Shown here piece after piece: positions 56,672 through 64,000 of a DNA stretch of 64,000 bases. The notes beneath the pieces are model-generated. The model searched no databases. It had not been told where the DNA came from and saw only the letters and a program-made list of their open reading frames with translations. Both the position numbers and the translations under genes were made by a program. Positions within the stretch are counted from its first letter, which is position 1. Every line of letters begins with the position of its first letter. Source of the DNA: Bacillus sp. BA3 (GTDB lineage: Bacteria > Bacillota > Bacilli > Bacillales > DSM-1321); contig PIZR01000005.1 in NCBI GenBank assembly GCA_002835675.1, forward strand, positions 62,001-126,000. The letters run 5' to 3'.

Positions 56672-57694
56672 GTGAAGGAATATTTAGCGAAGTTAGCAGA
56701 GCGTCAAACATTGACGGAAGAAGAGATGAGCAGAGCAGCCCAATCGTTATTTTCTAAAGATATCACCGAAAGCGAAATGGCAGCATTCATCATTGCCCTA
56801 AAATCCAAAGGGGAAACGGCAGGTGAAATAGCGAGCCTTGTCAGGGTCATGAGAAAAGAAGCAAGAAGTGTACAAACAAGCTCCCTTAATGTAATGGATA
56901 ATTGCGGAACGGGAGGAGATGGATCACAAAGCTTCAATATAAGTACAGCATCGGCCTTCGTGCTGGCAGGTGCCGGTGTCAAGGTTGCAAAACATGGAAA
57001 CCGTAGCATTTCAAGCAAAACGGGCAGTGCGGATGTATTGGAAGAGCTAGGTGTTAATTTGTACTTGGAGCCAGACATGTTAAAAGAACTGTTGGAGGTA
57101 AATGGGATCGCATTCTTATTTGCCCCATCGGTCCACCCTAATATTGCACGGATAATGAAAGTGAGAAAAGAGCTGAAAATCCCGACGATATTTAATCTCA
57201 TCGGACCTTTAACGAATCCAGTCCAACTCGATACGCAATTAATGGGAATCAATCGACGCGATATGCTCGAGCTTTTTGCGGAAGTCCTGCATAAATTAGG
57301 CAGGAAACGCGCGGTAGTGATAAATGGTGCCGGATTCATGGATGAAGCGAGCCTGCAGGGTGAAAATTCACTCGTGCTATTGGAGCAGGGGGATATTATC
57401 CCATTTACGCTGCATCCTGAAGAAGTGGATCTGCCGGTTTATGGAAATGATGCCATTCGCGGCGGTGACGCCAAACAAAATGCCGATATCATGCTCAGGC
57501 TTCTCAAGGGGGAAAAAGGGGCCTATCGTGATACCGTTTTATTGAATGCTGGATTGGGATTATTCGCACATGGAACGGCAGCAACGATCAAAAAAGGAAT
57601 CTCCATGGCCAAGGAAAGCCTTGATAGCGGATCGGCTCTTGCAAAGTTAGAAAATCTGATTGCTTATGGCAATAGAAATAAGGTGGTCATGTAA
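56672..57694 (+). CDS. trpD: Anthranilate phosphoribosyltransferase
   Basis: A 340-residue enzyme joining anthranilate and PRPP. PRPP site [35 protein letters not shown], and [11 protein letters not shown]. Starts GTG 56672. Its stop overlaps trpC by one base. Confidence 0.96.
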   Translation: MKEYLAKLAERQTLTEEEMSRAAQSLFSKDITESEMAAFIIALKSKGETAGEIASLVRVMRKEARSVQTSSLNVMDNCGTGGDGSQSFNISTASAFVLAGAGVKVAKHGNRSISSKTGSADVLEELGVNLYLEPDMLKELLEVNGIAFLFAPSVHPNIARIMKVRKELKIPTIFNLIGPLTNPVQLDTQLMGINRRDMLELFAEVLHKLGRKRAVVINGAGFMDEASLQGENSLVLLEQGDIIPFTLHPEEVDLPVYGNDAIRGGDAKQNADIMLRLLKGEKGAYRDTVLLNAGLGLFAHGTAATIKKGISMAKESLDSGSALAKLENLIAYGNRNKVVM

Positions 57695-58470
57695 TGGAAA
57701 ATATTTTAACGAAAATCATCGAACAGAAAAAGGTGGAAGTCGCAAATTTAAAAGAAAGGGGCTTAGGTGATTCGGTCATGGTCAACATAGTCAGACCATC
57801 TTTGGTGGATCATTTGAAAACGGCGAAATCGATGGCTGTTATCGCGGAAATAAAACGGGCTTCCCCTTCAAAAGGGGACATTAAAATCAATGTTAATCCG
57901 ATCGAGCAGGCCCTTTCATATGAAAGCGGCGGAGCGGCAGCGATATCCGTATTGACGGATGAGGTTTTCTTTAAAGGATCAATTGCAGATTTGAGAAACG
58001 TAAGCGAGGCTATACGGATTCCTAGGCTGTGCAAAGATTTCATCATCGATGAAATCCAAATCGATCGTGCCCATCAAGCTGGTGCAACTATCATTCTATT
58101 GATTGTGGCAGCACTTTCTAAAGAACGACTTCATGAATTATATCAATATGCAAAAAAGAGTGGGCTTGAAGTATTGACGGAAGTCCATGATGAAGCCGAA
58201 CTAAAACAGGCTCTCGAGCTGAATGCAGAGCTCATAGGGATCAATAATCGGAATTTAAAGACTTTCAAAGTGGATTTGGCTGTAACTGAACGACTGGCAA
58301 AGTTACTTGATCCAACACGCCATATCATTATCAGTGAAAGTGGGATCAAGACAAAAGAAGACGTGATGCGTGTGAAGGAAGCTGGTGCAAAAGCGATTTT
58401 AGTCGGGGAGACGCTGATGACTGCATCAAATCTTCCGCACACGATGGCTGAACTGCAAATGAGTATATAA
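57694..58470 (+). CDS. trpC: Indole-3-glycerol phosphate synthase
   Basis: A 258-residue TIM-barrel enzyme. Catalytic Lys and Glu in AEIKRASPSKGDIK, then VLTDEVFFKGS, CKDFIIDEIQI, LIGINNRNLKTF and ISESGIKTKED. Co-translated with trpD (TAATG). Confidence 0.96.
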   Translation: MENILTKIIEQKKVEVANLKERGLGDSVMVNIVRPSLVDHLKTAKSMAVIAEIKRASPSKGDIKINVNPIEQALSYESGGAAAISVLTDEVFFKGSIADLRNVSEAIRIPRLCKDFIIDEIQIDRAHQAGATIILLIVAALSKERLHELYQYAKKSGLEVLTEVHDEAELKQALELNAELIGINNRNLKTFKVDLAVTERLAKLLDPTRHIIISESGIKTKEDVMRVKEAGAKAILVGETLMTASNLPHTMAELQMSI

Positions 58471-58480
58471 GGAGATTAAT

Positions 58481-59095
58481 ATGTTAGTGAAAATCTGTGG
58501 GATAAAGACATTGGCTGCCGCTCAGACTGCTGTTGAATCAGGGGCAGACTTCATTGGTTTCATTTTTGCCGAGAGCAGCAGGAAGGTTGAGCCAGAGATA
58601 GTGGGAGAATTCGGAGCCAAACTAGCTGGACATGTTAAAAAAGTCGGAGTGTTTGCCAATCAAACTGAACAAGAAGTGATAAAAAATGCCGAAATTGCAG
58701 GATTGGATTATATTCAGCTTCATGGTAACGAGTCTGCCAGCTTCGCCCGCAGAATGCCCTTACCGGTGATCAAGGCCTTTGCCGTCAATTCAGAGAAAGA
58801 CCTTGAAAACCTTCATGAATACCCAGCAGATTATCTATTAGTCGATCTTCCTAAGAGTTCATCTGGAAAGGGATTGACTTTGGATTGGGAAATGATACGA
58901 AAAGCGGAACTGCCACTGGGGAAGGTGATTCTAGCGGGTGGGCTGACTCCGGAAAATGTCGGAAAAGCGATTGATGCCGTATCACCGTTCGCAGTTGACG
59001 TAGCCAGTGGTGTTGAAACAAACGGATTAAAAGATGCTGCAAAAATAAAAGCATTTATTAATGAGGCAAAATATACAGCCGGAAAAGAGGAATGA
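58481..59095 (+). CDS. trpF: Phosphoribosylanthranilate isomerase
   Basis: A 204-residue TIM-barrel isomerase. Catalytic Cys in VKICGIKT, GFIFAESSRKV, QLHGNES, and catalytic Asp in LLVDLPKSSSGKG; ends with ILAGGLTPENV and DVASGVETNG. RBS AAGGAGA. Confidence 0.95.
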   Translation: MLVKICGIKTLAAAQTAVESGADFIGFIFAESSRKVEPEIVGEFGAKLAGHVKKVGVFANQTEQEVIKNAEIAGLDYIQLHGNESASFARRMPLPVIKAFAVNSEKDLENLHEYPADYLLVDLPKSSSGKGLTLDWEMIRKAELPLGKVILAGGLTPENVGKAIDAVSPFAVDVASGVETNGLKDAAKIKAFINEAKYTAGKEE

Positions 59096-59099
59096 ATAG

Positions 59100-60305
59100 A
59101 TGAACACTTATACACAGCCTGATAAAACTGGACATTTTGGAGCATATGGAGGCCGTTTCGTTCCGGAAACATTAATGGCGGCGATTAGGGAGCTTGAAGA
59201 AGTATATGAACAATCTAAAAATGATCCTGAATTCCAAAGTCAGCTAAGCTATTACCTGAAACAATATATCGGTCGGGAAACACCACTTTATTTTGCGGAG
59301 AACTTAACGAGACTGGCTGGTGGTGCAAATATTTACCTGAAGCGCGAAGACCTGAATCATACTGGGGCCCACAAAATAAATAATACGATCGGTCAAGCTT
59401 TGCTGACTCAGAAAATGGGCAAGAAAAAGGTGATTGCCGAAACGGGTGCAGGACAGCATGGGGTAGCAACGGCGACTGTGTGTGCATTGCTGAAGTTGGA
59501 ATGCATCATCTTTATGGGAGAAGAAGATATCAGGAGACAGAAATTAAATGTATTCAGGATGGAGCTTTTGGGAGCCAAGGTCATATCTGTATCACAAGGA
59601 AGCGGGACACTGAAGGATGCTGTGAATGAGGCGTTACGATATTGGGTGGCGCATGTGGATGACACCCATTATATAATGGGATCGGTTCTTGGACCGCATC
59701 CATTCCCCGTTATAGTTCGTGATTTTCAAAGCGTGATAGGAAATGAAACAAAGCGTCAATATTCGGAGGAGGTACATTCCCTGCCGGATGCAGTAGTCGC
59801 TTGCATAGGCGGAGGAAGTAATGCAATGGGAATGTTTTATCCCTTCATTGAGGATGAAACGGTAAAATTATACGGAGTGGAAGCGGCAGGGCATGGACTT
59901 GAAACGCCATTGCATGCTTCAAGTTTGACGAAGGGGAAACCTGGGGTGCTCCACGGGGCATTCATGTATGTGTTGCAGAACGAGGACGGTCAGATCCAAG
60001 AGGCGCATTCAATTTCAGCAGGGCTGGATTATCCAGGGGTAGGGCCTGAACATAGTTACTTAAAAGATACAAATCGGGTGGAATATACTTCGGTAACCGA
60101 TGCGGAAGCCTTAGAAGCTCTAACGTTGCTTTCAAGGGAGGAAGGGATCATCCCTGCTTTAGAAAGTTCACATGCGATTTCCTACGGTTTAAAGCTTGCT
60201 AAAGAAATGGAGAAAGGAACAGGACTGGTGATTTGCCTGTCCGGCCGTGGTGATAAGGATGTTGAAACGGTCCAATCGTTGATGGGAGGTAGTAAACATG
60301 AATAA
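59100..60305 (+). CDS. trpB: Tryptophan synthase beta subunit
   Basis: A 401-residue PLP enzyme condensing indole with serine. The PLP Lys is in [34 protein letters not shown] follows, and the phosphate loop is [10 protein letters not shown]. Type TrpB1. The trpA start overlaps its end by eight bases. Confidence 0.97.
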   Translation: MNTYTQPDKTGHFGAYGGRFVPETLMAAIRELEEVYEQSKNDPEFQSQLSYYLKQYIGRETPLYFAENLTRLAGGANIYLKREDLNHTGAHKINNTIGQALLTQKMGKKKVIAETGAGQHGVATATVCALLKLECIIFMGEEDIRRQKLNVFRMELLGAKVISVSQGSGTLKDAVNEALRYWVAHVDDTHYIMGSVLGPHPFPVIVRDFQSVIGNETKRQYSEEVHSLPDAVVACIGGGSNAMGMFYPFIEDETVKLYGVEAAGHGLETPLHASSLTKGKPGVLHGAFMYVLQNEDGQIQEAHSISAGLDYPGVGPEHSYLKDTNRVEYTSVTDAEALEALTLLSREEGIIPALESSHAISYGLKLAKEMEKGTGLVICLSGRGDKDVETVQSLMGGSKHE

Positions 60306-61077
60306 ATTAACAAACGCGCTTCAAGAATGTCAAACAAAACAGGAAAAAGCATTCATCCCATATATTATGGCAGGAGATGGAGGTCTTGAACGGTTAAAGA
60401 GCCAGCTTCTTTTCCTTGAAAACAGCGGGGCGACTGCTGTTGAACTAGGTATCCCATTCTCTGACCCTGTCGCAGATGGACCTGTTATCCAACAAGCTGG
60501 CATCCGTTCTTTGGAAAATGGAACAACTTTAAAAGATGTCCTGAAAAAAGTAATGGAAATCAAAAATGATGTGACCATCCCAATTATTTTAATGGGATAT
60601 ACGAATTCAATCCTTGCATATGGACTTAAAGAGTTTACCAATGATTGTCTACAAGCAGGGATTTCCGGGTGCATTATCCCCGATTTACCGATTGAAGAAG
60701 AAGCTATCTTTTCATCAATCAAAACTGCAGGAATCGTTCTTATCCGCCTTGTGACACTCACGTCATCGAAAGAGCGTATCACTGAGATTACCGCAGGGGC
60801 GGAGGGTTTTATCTACGCAGTTACAGTCAAAGGGATTACAGGTGCCCGTGACGCCTTTGGGGAAGAACTTGGAGGCTATTTAAAGAAGGTAAAAGAGATA
60901 AGTCCGGTTCCCGTTCTTGCTGGGTTCGGCATATCAACGCCAAATCATGTACGTGATGCTATACAATACTGCGATGGTGTCATAGTCGGCAGCAAGATCA
61001 TCGATTGCTTCGAAACAGGTAAGGAAGATCAAATTAGTGACTTGATACAAGCAAGTAAAGGGGTAGTGCAAGAATAG
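60298..61077 (+). CDS. trpA: Tryptophan synthase alpha subunit
   Basis: A 259-residue TIM-barrel subunit that makes indole. Catalytic Glu in [18 protein letters not shown] and Asp in [25 protein letters not shown] is the active loop, and [10 protein letters not shown] and GVIVGSKII form the phosphate site. Last gene of the operon. A dispersed-repeat fragment begins right after its stop. Confidence 0.96.
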   Translation: MNKLTNALQECQTKQEKAFIPYIMAGDGGLERLKSQLLFLENSGATAVELGIPFSDPVADGPVIQQAGIRSLENGTTLKDVLKKVMEIKNDVTIPIILMGYTNSILAYGLKEFTNDCLQAGISGCIIPDLPIEEEAIFSSIKTAGIVLIRLVTLTSSKERITEITAGAEGFIYAVTVKGITGARDAFGEELGGYLKKVKEISPVPVLAGFGISTPNHVRDAIQYCDGVIVGSKIIDCFETGKEDQISDLIQASKGVVQE

Positions 61078-61081
61078 GAAT

Positions 61082-61199
61082 GGAGAGACTCCCAGGCTGC
61101 CCGCTGCGGAAAGAGAGTGTCTGGAGGCAACGGTCATATTTTAAAAACCTAAAAAAACTGTAGACAAACTCTATAATGATCGAGTTTGTCTACAGTCTG
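61082..61199 (+). repeat. Dispersed repeat fragment with terminal inverted repeat
   Basis: GGAGAGACTCCCAGGCTGCC, GCGGAAAGAGAGTGTCTGGA, then a perfect 15-bp stem ACTGTAGACAAACTC (61157-61171) / GAGTTTGTCTACAGT (61182-61196) and CTGAG. The same GTAGACAAA/TTTGTCTAC ends are at 8884-8922 and, in part, at 4765-4778. Confidence 0.7.
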
Positions 61200-61200
61200 A

Positions 61201-61227
61201 GGAGAGCCATAAGGCTCTCCTTTTATC
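61201..61227 (+). terminator. trp operon terminator
   Basis: GGAGAGCC ATAA GGCTCTCC TTTT, 124 bases after trpA. Confidence 0.85.
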
Positions 61228-61269
61228 TTAACCGGTTTTTTGTTGGATCCGAATACAAATCAAATGTGT

Positions 61270-61890
61270 TTAATTTAATTGATATAAGGGTAAAAGATGT
61301 TCAAACGCATCTTGAATGGTTTTAATGAAATCATCATCTTTTAACTTTATGGCGTCATCACGGGAAATTTTTATACCGCATAGAATTTCGGCTTTCTTTA
61401 CCGTTTGCAAACGAGTGAACATTGAATTCAAATCATCTACTCCAAGACCTTCATGATGGATGACATCAGGTTTTGTATGGTCCATTGACCAAACATAATG
61501 GGAGGGAATGCTATTCATCAATCGGTCTGCCTGCTGCTCCAGATGCTTTCCGATTTCCGTTTTATTAGGGGCTTCATAAATGACGGCATACCAGATGAAC
61601 ATATGCGTTTCCCATAAACCGATTTGGAAATGCGGCATCATTTTATATCCTCTGCTGTTGGCAGCGAAGGCAACCCATGTATCATTAGGTGGATTCACTG
61701 TCCGTCTAGCATGCTTTGCAACGTGAGGGTACATTTCATCGCCGGTCATAACTGACAGTTTTTGAGAAAAGTGCTCTCCTAGGGCTTGTAATTTGGGCTG
61801 GATCCGTTCTTTTAAAGCATCCATGCGGGATTCCAATCCATCAATTTTAAAAACATCAAAATCACTTGCTGTAAAACTTGCTATATTCAT
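61270..61890 (-). CDS. yktB: YktB, UPF0637 (DUF1054) family
   Basis: A 206-residue soluble protein. FTASDFDVFKIDGLESRM at the start, MTGDEMYPHVAKHARRTVNP and FAANSRGYKMMPHFQIGLWE in the middle match YktB. ATG 61890 is used because AGGAGAG then sits at proper distance; the ATG six bases earlier touches the RBS. Function unknown. Normally next to yktA. Confidence 0.85.
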   Translation of the reverse strand: MNIASFTASDFDVFKIDGLESRMDALKERIQPKLQALGEHFSQKLSVMTGDEMYPHVAKHARRTVNPPNDTWVAFAANSRGYKMMPHFQIGLWETHMFIWYAVIYEAPNKTEIGKHLEQQADRLMNSIPSHYVWSMDHTKPDVIHHEGLGVDDLNSMFTRLQTVKKAEILCGIKISRDDAIKLKDDDFIKTIQDAFEHLLPLYQLN

Positions 61891-62084
61891 TTTCATCTCT
61901 CCTACCGTAATATCTGCACATATTGTAGCATAAGTAAAAGTAAAATTTAAAAAATACGATTTGGGTTGGCGATGTAAAATTACTTATAGGTTAAAGCACA
62001 AATTAGTTGCTATTTGTTGTAGGAAATCATATGATAATATAAATTCAGAAAATTACGTTAATTGATGAAGGGAGAATGTTAATT

Positions 62085-62282
62085 ATGAAACAAGTCATGA
62101 ACCAAGCATTAAAAGCTAAAGAAGTTGAAAGACATAGAGCTGCAGTGTTAAGAATGGAAATGGACTATGAATTAGCAACCCTTTTTGAAGCAATTGGTGA
62201 AGAGAATGACCAAAAGAGGTCACAATGCAAGCAAAGGCTTGAACGTATCCGCTTGGAATTGTTAAAACTGAAAGCCTTGTAA
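62085..62282 (+). CDS. ykzI: YkzI-like small protein
   Basis: A 65-residue, entirely helical charged protein (KAKEVERHRAAVLRMEMDYE, then RLERIRLELLKLKAL). B. subtilis has ykzI at this position between yktB and suhB. ATG 62085 has AAGGGAGA ten bases upstream; ATG 62076 directly follows it. Function unknown. Confidence 0.7.
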   Translation: MKQVMNQALKAKEVERHRAAVLRMEMDYELATLFEAIGEENDQKRSQCKQRLERIRLELLKLKAL

Positions 62283-62362
62283 ATGATTGGCTGCAGAGAT
62301 CTTGAAGGAGAATGAATAAAGGAAATGAATCAATTTCAATACAAGGAATTTTATTATAGATG

Positions 62363-62404
62363 AACGGACACTTTATTTTATAAAAAATATTGTGTCCGTT
62401 TTTC
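62363..62404 (+). terminator. Intrinsic terminator of ykzI
   Basis: AACGGACAC / GTGTCCGTT with a 20-base loop and T-run. The remaining 290 bases to suhB show no feature. Confidence 0.75.
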
Positions 62405-62692
62405 ATTAAATGTCCAAAATATATAAGGTGGGTATTTTATTTTGGTTCGGTCCCATTTAATAAGGAAGGGAGACGTTAAGGTAAAGTGGTTTGAAAAGTA
62501 TTTCCGCGGGCTAACTCTTTATTGCGAAACCGATTAATGGATGGATGGTCAAGGAACCTTCTTTCCACATATGTTTTTAAAAAATGGAAAATTTAAGATG
62601 TTAAAAACTTGAAGGCAAGCTATATTTGCTTTAATCTTTAGAAGTGGATCATTTTAATGTAGTTTCTGATCATAAAGGACGGGGATATTATA

Positions 62693-63496
62693 ATGGCATC
62701 GGTCAAGGAAATGGATACATATGCTAAGTTATGGATGAAAGAAGCGGGTACTAGGCTTAAGGCGTCCTTTAAAACCAAGTTGAATATTGAAATGAAAACG
62801 AATCCGAATGATTTGGTCACTAATATGGATAAGGGGATAGAAAAGTTTTTTTGCGAAAAAATCGGCGAAGTCTTTCCTGAACACCGCATTTTTGGCGAAG
62901 AGGGAATGGGCCATGATATTAAAGACCTAAAAGGTACGGTGTGGATCATCGATCCAATTGATGGAACTTTGAATTTCATTCATCAACAGCGGAATTTTGC
63001 AATTTCTCTAGGGGTTTATGTGGATGGCATTGGAAAGATTGGCATGGTTTATGATGTCTTCAGTGATGAATTATATCATGCGGTCAAGGGGCAGGGAGCA
63101 TTTCTGAATGATCAAAGGCTCCCATCACTTGAAGAGGCATCAGTAAGCAAAGCGATCATTTCCATTAATGCTAGCTGGGTAACGGAAAACCGGAGGATTG
63201 ACCCGAGTCTTTTGGCACCGCTGGTTCGGGATGCAAGAGGGACACGTTCTTATGGCTCGGCAGCATTGGAGCTGGCATTCGTGGCAGCTGGAAGGATTGA
63301 TGCATACATTACCATGAGACTCATGCCTTGGGACTTTGCCGGGGGAGTTTTGCTGGTTGAGGAAGTGGGCGGGGAAGTTAGTAATATTAAAGGTGACAAA
63401 TTGAATTATTTAGAAGGCGACTCACTTTTCGTATCTAAACCCGGGCTTCACAAAGAAGTATTCGATAAATACTTGTCAGGAAACTCCAGCCGTTAG
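62693..63496 (+). CDS. suhB: Inositol-1-monophosphatase-family protein SuhB/YktC
   Basis: A 267-residue Mg-dependent phosphatase. Metal sites: FGEEGMG, WIIDPIDGTLNFIHQ and MPWDFAGGVLLVEEVGGEV. Corresponds to B. subtilis YktC. Substrates may include inositol phosphate, NADP or PAP. ATG 62693. Confidence 0.9.
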   Translation: MASVKEMDTYAKLWMKEAGTRLKASFKTKLNIEMKTNPNDLVTNMDKGIEKFFCEKIGEVFPEHRIFGEEGMGHDIKDLKGTVWIIDPIDGTLNFIHQQRNFAISLGVYVDGIGKIGMVYDVFSDELYHAVKGQGAFLNDQRLPSLEEASVSKAIISINASWVTENRRIDPSLLAPLVRDARGTRSYGSAALELAFVAAGRIDAYITMRLMPWDFAGGVLLVEEVGGEVSNIKGDKLNYLEGDSLFVSKPGLHKEVFDKYLSGNSSR

Positions 63497-63571
63497 CATC
63501 AAGGGCCTTATTGCATACAGGATAAATATCTTGCACGGATGGAATCAAATACTCATTTTGAAATAATTAAC

Positions 63572-63607
63572 AAAAAAACTCGCTGTATGTCAGCGAGTTT
63601 TTTTTAT
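63572..63607. terminator. Bidirectional terminator of suhB and ylaF
   Basis: AAAAAACTCGCTG / CAGCGAGTTTTTT between convergent genes. Confidence 0.9.
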
Positions 63608-63608
63608 A

Positions 63609-63791
63609 TTATAATTTCCCGGCTTCGCGTAATTTCTTCTTCTGAGTGAAACCGAACCCCATTATTCCGCAAAGAATAACGATTGCAGCCAATATTCCAA
63701 TCAAGCTTTTTTCAGCAATGAAGATGCCAATGGAGCCAATGCTGGATGTTGCCAATACCGCTAATATTAAGAAATTCCATTTAATGTTCAT
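63609..63791 (-). CDS. ylaF: YlaF-like DUF5325 membrane protein
   Basis: A 60-residue protein with two membrane helices (FLILAVLATSSIGSIGIF and GILAAIVILCGIMGFGF) and a basic tail QKKKLREAGKL. B. subtilis ylaF is divergent from typA(ylaG), as here. ATG 63791 has AGGGGTGAT upstream. Function unknown. Confidence 0.8.
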   Translation of the reverse strand: MNIKWNFLILAVLATSSIGSIGIFIAEKSLIGILAAIVILCGIMGFGFTQKKKLREAGKL

Positions 63792-63853
63792 TAATATCAC
63801 CCCTAATATATCTATTGTACATAATTTCTGTATTTGTTTCTAGTATGTTTGTG

Positions 63854-63859
63854 ATATAA
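63854..63859 (+). promoter_or_regulatory. Candidate -10 box of typA
   Basis: TATAAT in TGTGATATAATATG; the -35 is weak (TTGTTT-like, near 63833-63838). Confidence 0.4.
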
Positions 63860-63915
63860 TATGTAAGTTAATACTAGTGATACGTTATACACAAACTTTT
63901 TTAGGAGTGAATTTT

Positions 63916-64000
63916 TTGAAATTAAGAGAAAATATTCGTAATATAGCTATCATTGCCCACGTTGACCATGGTAAAACAACGTTAGTGGATCAGTTGCTTA
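63916..64000 (+). CDS. typA: GTPase TypA/BipA, N-terminal start only
   Basis: TTG 63916 with TTAGGAGTGA upstream begins a translational GTPase: [20 protein letters not shown] holds the P-loop (AHVDHGKT). The gene runs off the right edge after 28 codons. TypA is a ribosome-associated GTPase needed at low temperature and in stress in many bacteria. Confidence 0.93.
   Translation, partial: MKLRENIRNIAIIAHVDHGKTTLVDQLL

Overview
The window looks like a chromosomal segment of a low-GC Gram-positive, endospore-forming Bacillaceae, most like Bacillus in the broad sense (Peribacillus-type). The basis is AAGGAGG-type ribosome binding sites, frequent TTG/GTG starts, T-box leaders, a YjcZ-type sporulation peptide, RNA polymerase epsilon (RpoY), SR1P and RNase J1. 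The gene order follows a B. subtilis backbone that I recall from memory: kinD-mhqR-ykvI-ykvS, ptsHI, ykwC, patA, cheV, ykyB, ykuE, ykuI, ykuJ, ykuL(darB), ccpC, dapH-dapL, ktrC, rnjA-rpoY, ykrA-def, ykyA, pdhABCD, sr1-speA, yktA-yktB, ykzI, suhB, ylaF-typA. Insertions and deletions relative to that order are pointed out below. No rRNA, tRNA, CRISPR array, prophage or intact transposon was seen.

Layout. 1-8.3 kb: a truncated MFS exporter, a KinD-like sensor kinase, MhqR, an M3 peptidase, YkvI, lipoproteins, YkvS and a small sigma factor. 8.3-16 kb: a secreted nuclease, a FetAB-type ABC exporter, the general PTS proteins HPr and enzyme I, and two oxidoreductases. 16-24.8 kb: PatA, CorA, CheV, YkyB, paired fluoride channels, a Tat-type phosphoesterase and an SLC13/RCK permease. 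25-32.7 kb: the EAL protein YkuI, small proteins, DarB, an MDR efflux pump and a TauE-type permease. 32.8-41.7 kb: CcpC, lysine/DAP synthesis (DapH, DapL), KtrC, RNase J1 with RpoY, a HAD phosphatase and deformylase. 41.9-48.2 kb: YkyA and the pyruvate dehydrogenase complex. 48.5-53.9 kb: a polysaccharide deacetylase, the SR1/SR1P locus, SpeA, a nitronate-monooxygenase-like protein and YktA. 53.9-61.1 kb: a complete trpEGDCFBA operon behind two tandem tryptophan T-boxes, lying between yktA and yktB. 61.2-64 kb: YktB, YkzI, SuhB, YlaF and the start of typA.

The most informative non-coding structures are the tandem Trp T-boxes, whose two acceptor-pairing bulges differ at the discriminator position; the SR1 promoter with two exact matches to the CcpN operator consensus; a CcpC-type dyad next to ccpC; a dispersed imperfect GC-rich repeat family with GACTGTAG(A/G)CAAA-type ends, two copies of which adjoin decayed IS1182-family transposase genes; and an unannotated 23-residue, very basic peptide gene between rpoY and ykrA with its own RBS and terminator. 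All homology statements come from recognised motifs and memory of the families; no database search was run.
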